Below are positions 62,228-64,000 of a stretch of DNA of 64,000 bases, piece after piece. The DNA is taken from positions 408,564 to 472,563 of the forward strand of contig JAAGOF010000206.1 of assembly GCA_010645155.1 (NCBI GenBank), in the 5' to 3' direction. Below the pieces are notes generated by a model. It saw only the letters and a list, made by a program, of their open reading frames with translations. It was not told the DNA's origin and made no database searches. The DNA is from Tigriopus japonicus. Its lineage: Eukaryota > Arthropoda > Copepoda > Harpacticoida > Harpacticidae. Position numbers and translations under genes: made by a program. Every line of letters starts with the position of its first letter. Within the stretch, counting starts at the first letter, position 1.

Positions 62228-62357
62228 TTATTCAATTGAACCGCCATTGGCGGTAACAACACGTTCCACATGACCACAGAAAGATTGGCATGCCCTGACA
62301 ACCTCCGCAAAATCCAAGTCGGCGGAGGCCTTGGTGATGGAGCACTCTAGGAATTTC
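62228..62357 (-). pseudogene. inverted copy of the mariner transposase C-terminus
   Basis: The minus strand reads an uninterrupted frame of about 43 codons (ECSITKASADLDFAEVVRAC ... ANGGSIE) ending in TAA at 62230-62228. It is the same segment as at 62764-62896 in opposite orientation, but without that copy's internal stop. It is only a fragment and has no start. Confidence 0.7.
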
Positions 62358-62397
62358 AGGTTGATGTGGTGGGTCTTGCAAGCCCATCTTCCACCAA

Positions 62398-62896
62398 ATG
62401 AAGGCCGTCGCCGTGATGGTTCTCGAGGTTATCAACAACGAGGGCCACGTCTTGAAGCCCCACATCACCCCACTCAGGCCTTCAGCGTCGGCCTGAAAGT
62501 GAACCTAGAGGTTTACCAGAAAGTTTTTTGGAAGATGTGTGGTGCCGTTGATGGTAGCCTGCGTTGGTGGAAGGCCTTTCACCTTCCAGCAAGACTCAGC
62601 CCTTGCCCGTTAGGCCAAGGAGACTAATGCCTGGATGACTAAGAATCTCCATCACTTCTGGGATCCCAACACATGGCCTCCAAACTCCCTTAACTTGAAC
62701 CCATGGGACTTCTACTTGTAGGGGAGGATGGAAACCGAAATGTGTTCGGTCACACCGAAACAGCCTTGAATCCCTAAAGCGCTCCATCACCAAGGCCCCC
62801 GCTGACCTGTATTCCGCGGAGGTCGCCATGGCATACTAATCTTTCCATGGTCGTGTAGAACGTGTTGTTGCCGCCAATGGCGGTTCAATTGAATAA
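62398..62896 (+). pseudogene. broken mariner transposase, C-terminal half
   Basis: The plus strand carries remnants in several frames: VMVLEVINNEGHV, LKVNLEVYQKV and WPPNS followed by LNLNP (62674 onward). These match the DD34D mariner catalytic core, where the last position is normally Asp. A stop follows soon after (62718 region). The end (ANGGSIE and TAA at 62894-62896) lies in another frame, with a stop a little before it. It cannot encode an active enzyme. Confidence 0.75.
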
Positions 62897-63012
62897 TCCT
62901 ATACGTTTTTTTCTGAATTTTCACGTGAAATGCTTTACAATATTGTACATCCTCGTTTTCATTCTCTAAACTGTTGTTGAAAATTTTGACAATGGATAGG
63001 CCCAACCCTGTA

Positions 63013-64000
63013 TCATGATATTTTCTTTAGCGGAATCATCAATTGCACTGAGGTTTGTGATATTCGTGAAATCTATTCAACAGGGTCATTTTCGATGGCT
63101 GTTTTCGATCAGCATTTTTGAAGGACGCAATCGGAGTTTTGTCGCATATACTTAGGTTAGTATTGCTTGATACATTAGGTTAACACACCCATTAGACTAG
63201 TAATGAATTGAGACAAAGAAAGTGTTCAAAAAAATATTATTCTTACAGAGAGGTCAATGTAATGGTAGCCCAGGACACCCTAGAAGGTGTCCAAACTTGG
63301 ATGGCACAGGATGCATCAACACTTCCCACCGGATATGTAAGTAATATTTTTGTGATTGGCAAAGAGGATGGCTAGAATATGACCTTGCTCCTAGAATCCC
63401 TTGAGAACTCATGAATAAGCTCTCACTCAAGATCAGTCTGAGTTCTTTTCTCAGTGTAAGTGGGTATCCCACCGTCGTAAAGTATGTAAGGCCGACTTCT
63501 GACAAGGCCCCAATTACTTGCAAGAGGGCCCTACTTGTACCAAAATTGCTAAGGTTAGGTTCTATCAAAATCCAGAATGAGGCCAACATGAGACCCTTGA
63601 AATGGGGCTTGTCCTTGGCTTTTATTCCGGACCCGGTTCGGCCTTGATAAGCACCTCAAACTGAATAAAGTGCTTCTACTAATACAGTTGGTGGCAGGGT
63701 GGTTACCCCTAATTAATTAGTGGTTTGGCAATCAAATCTAGATTTTGCGACACACTTAAATATTTACTTAGGGCTTGATGCAGAGAGATAGTGACGAGCA
63801 ATTTTGAAGCTATGTAAATTAGGATGTTCTTTAATGGAAATATTTCATTCTGAGAGACGCTTAAAAATAACACATGGAGTGCGAATAAAGGATTATAAAA
63901 ATGAAGCTTTCTTATGCAATGATTTGTGATTGGCCTTCGTGTTTGAGTTGTTCAAATTTGTCTTATTTTTTCATCCGCACTTTTGAAGCTTTCCTTTTGT
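63013..64000. other. no gene recognised
   Basis: AT-rich sequence after the mariner element with short overlapping frames on both strands only. Confidence 0.55.

Larger units (their letters stand above)
62114..63010 (+). mobile_element. palindromic Tc1/mariner-type derivative with TA flanks
   Basis: The element starts CAGGGTTGGGC at 62114 and ends GCCCAACCCTG at 63010, flanked on both sides by TA, the mariner target duplication. The inverted arms are unusually long, about 245 bp (62114-62358 and 62764-63010). Each arm contains the 3' end of a mariner transposase frame ending in TAA. The 5' half of the transposase gene is missing and replaced by the inverted copy. The centre keeps broken transposase coding sequence. 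Confidence 0.85.

Noticed and set aside
1..64000. CRISPR arrays, bacterial operons, phage or plasmid features
   Set aside because: None are present; introns, microsatellites and castor show the window is animal nuclear DNA.

Overview
This is a eukaryotic, almost certainly arthropod, window. It shows GT-AG introns, exons scattered over tens of kilobases, abundant tri- and tetranucleotide microsatellites, hairpin-type (foldback/MITE) repeats and a mariner remnant. There are no bacterial operons, ribosome-binding sites or phage features. Base composition is moderately AT-rich by eye. A crustacean such as a copepod fits the style, but nothing here fixes the species.

The dominant gene is the plus-strand orthologue of castor (Drosophila cas/ming, vertebrate CASZ1), a nuclear zinc-finger transcription factor. 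I assembled 11 coding exons between 34346 and 55517. All junctions are GT-AG and phase-compatible, and they give one frame of 2018 codons plus stop. The predicted protein has an acidic, disordered N-terminus with a CtBP-type PIDLS motif, then a Pro/Gln/Met-rich region and ten castor-type paired-Cys/paired-His units. The units form a block of six and a block of four, separated by an AT-hook-like basic segment and a long disordered linker. One exon is only 15 nt.

Region by region: 1-3.1 kb is repeat-rich (nested foldback elements, hairpins, GTAACG-type words). A minus-strand exon for an Asn/Ser/Gly/Tyr-rich protein lies at 4623-5140. Two large palindromes at 7.46-7.80 and 7.89-8.27 kb abut a 564-base gap. 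A small minus-strand gene for a secreted protein starts at 9945, and 10.1-10.75 kb has coding-like pieces I could not resolve. From 10.75 to 34.2 kb I see no convincing gene, only microsatellites and a tandem repeat around a 131-base gap; this is the likely upstream regulatory territory of castor. Downstream of castor are a probable long 3' UTR or spacer, a second copy of the foldback family (59330-59533) and a palindromic mariner derivative (62114-63010).

No operon-like cooperation between genes is visible. I found no clearly new molecular system. The most notable items are the castor gene architecture (microexon, uORFs, co-repressor motif), the inverted-duplication mariner, and the foldback family whose arm ends carry a let-7-like seed.
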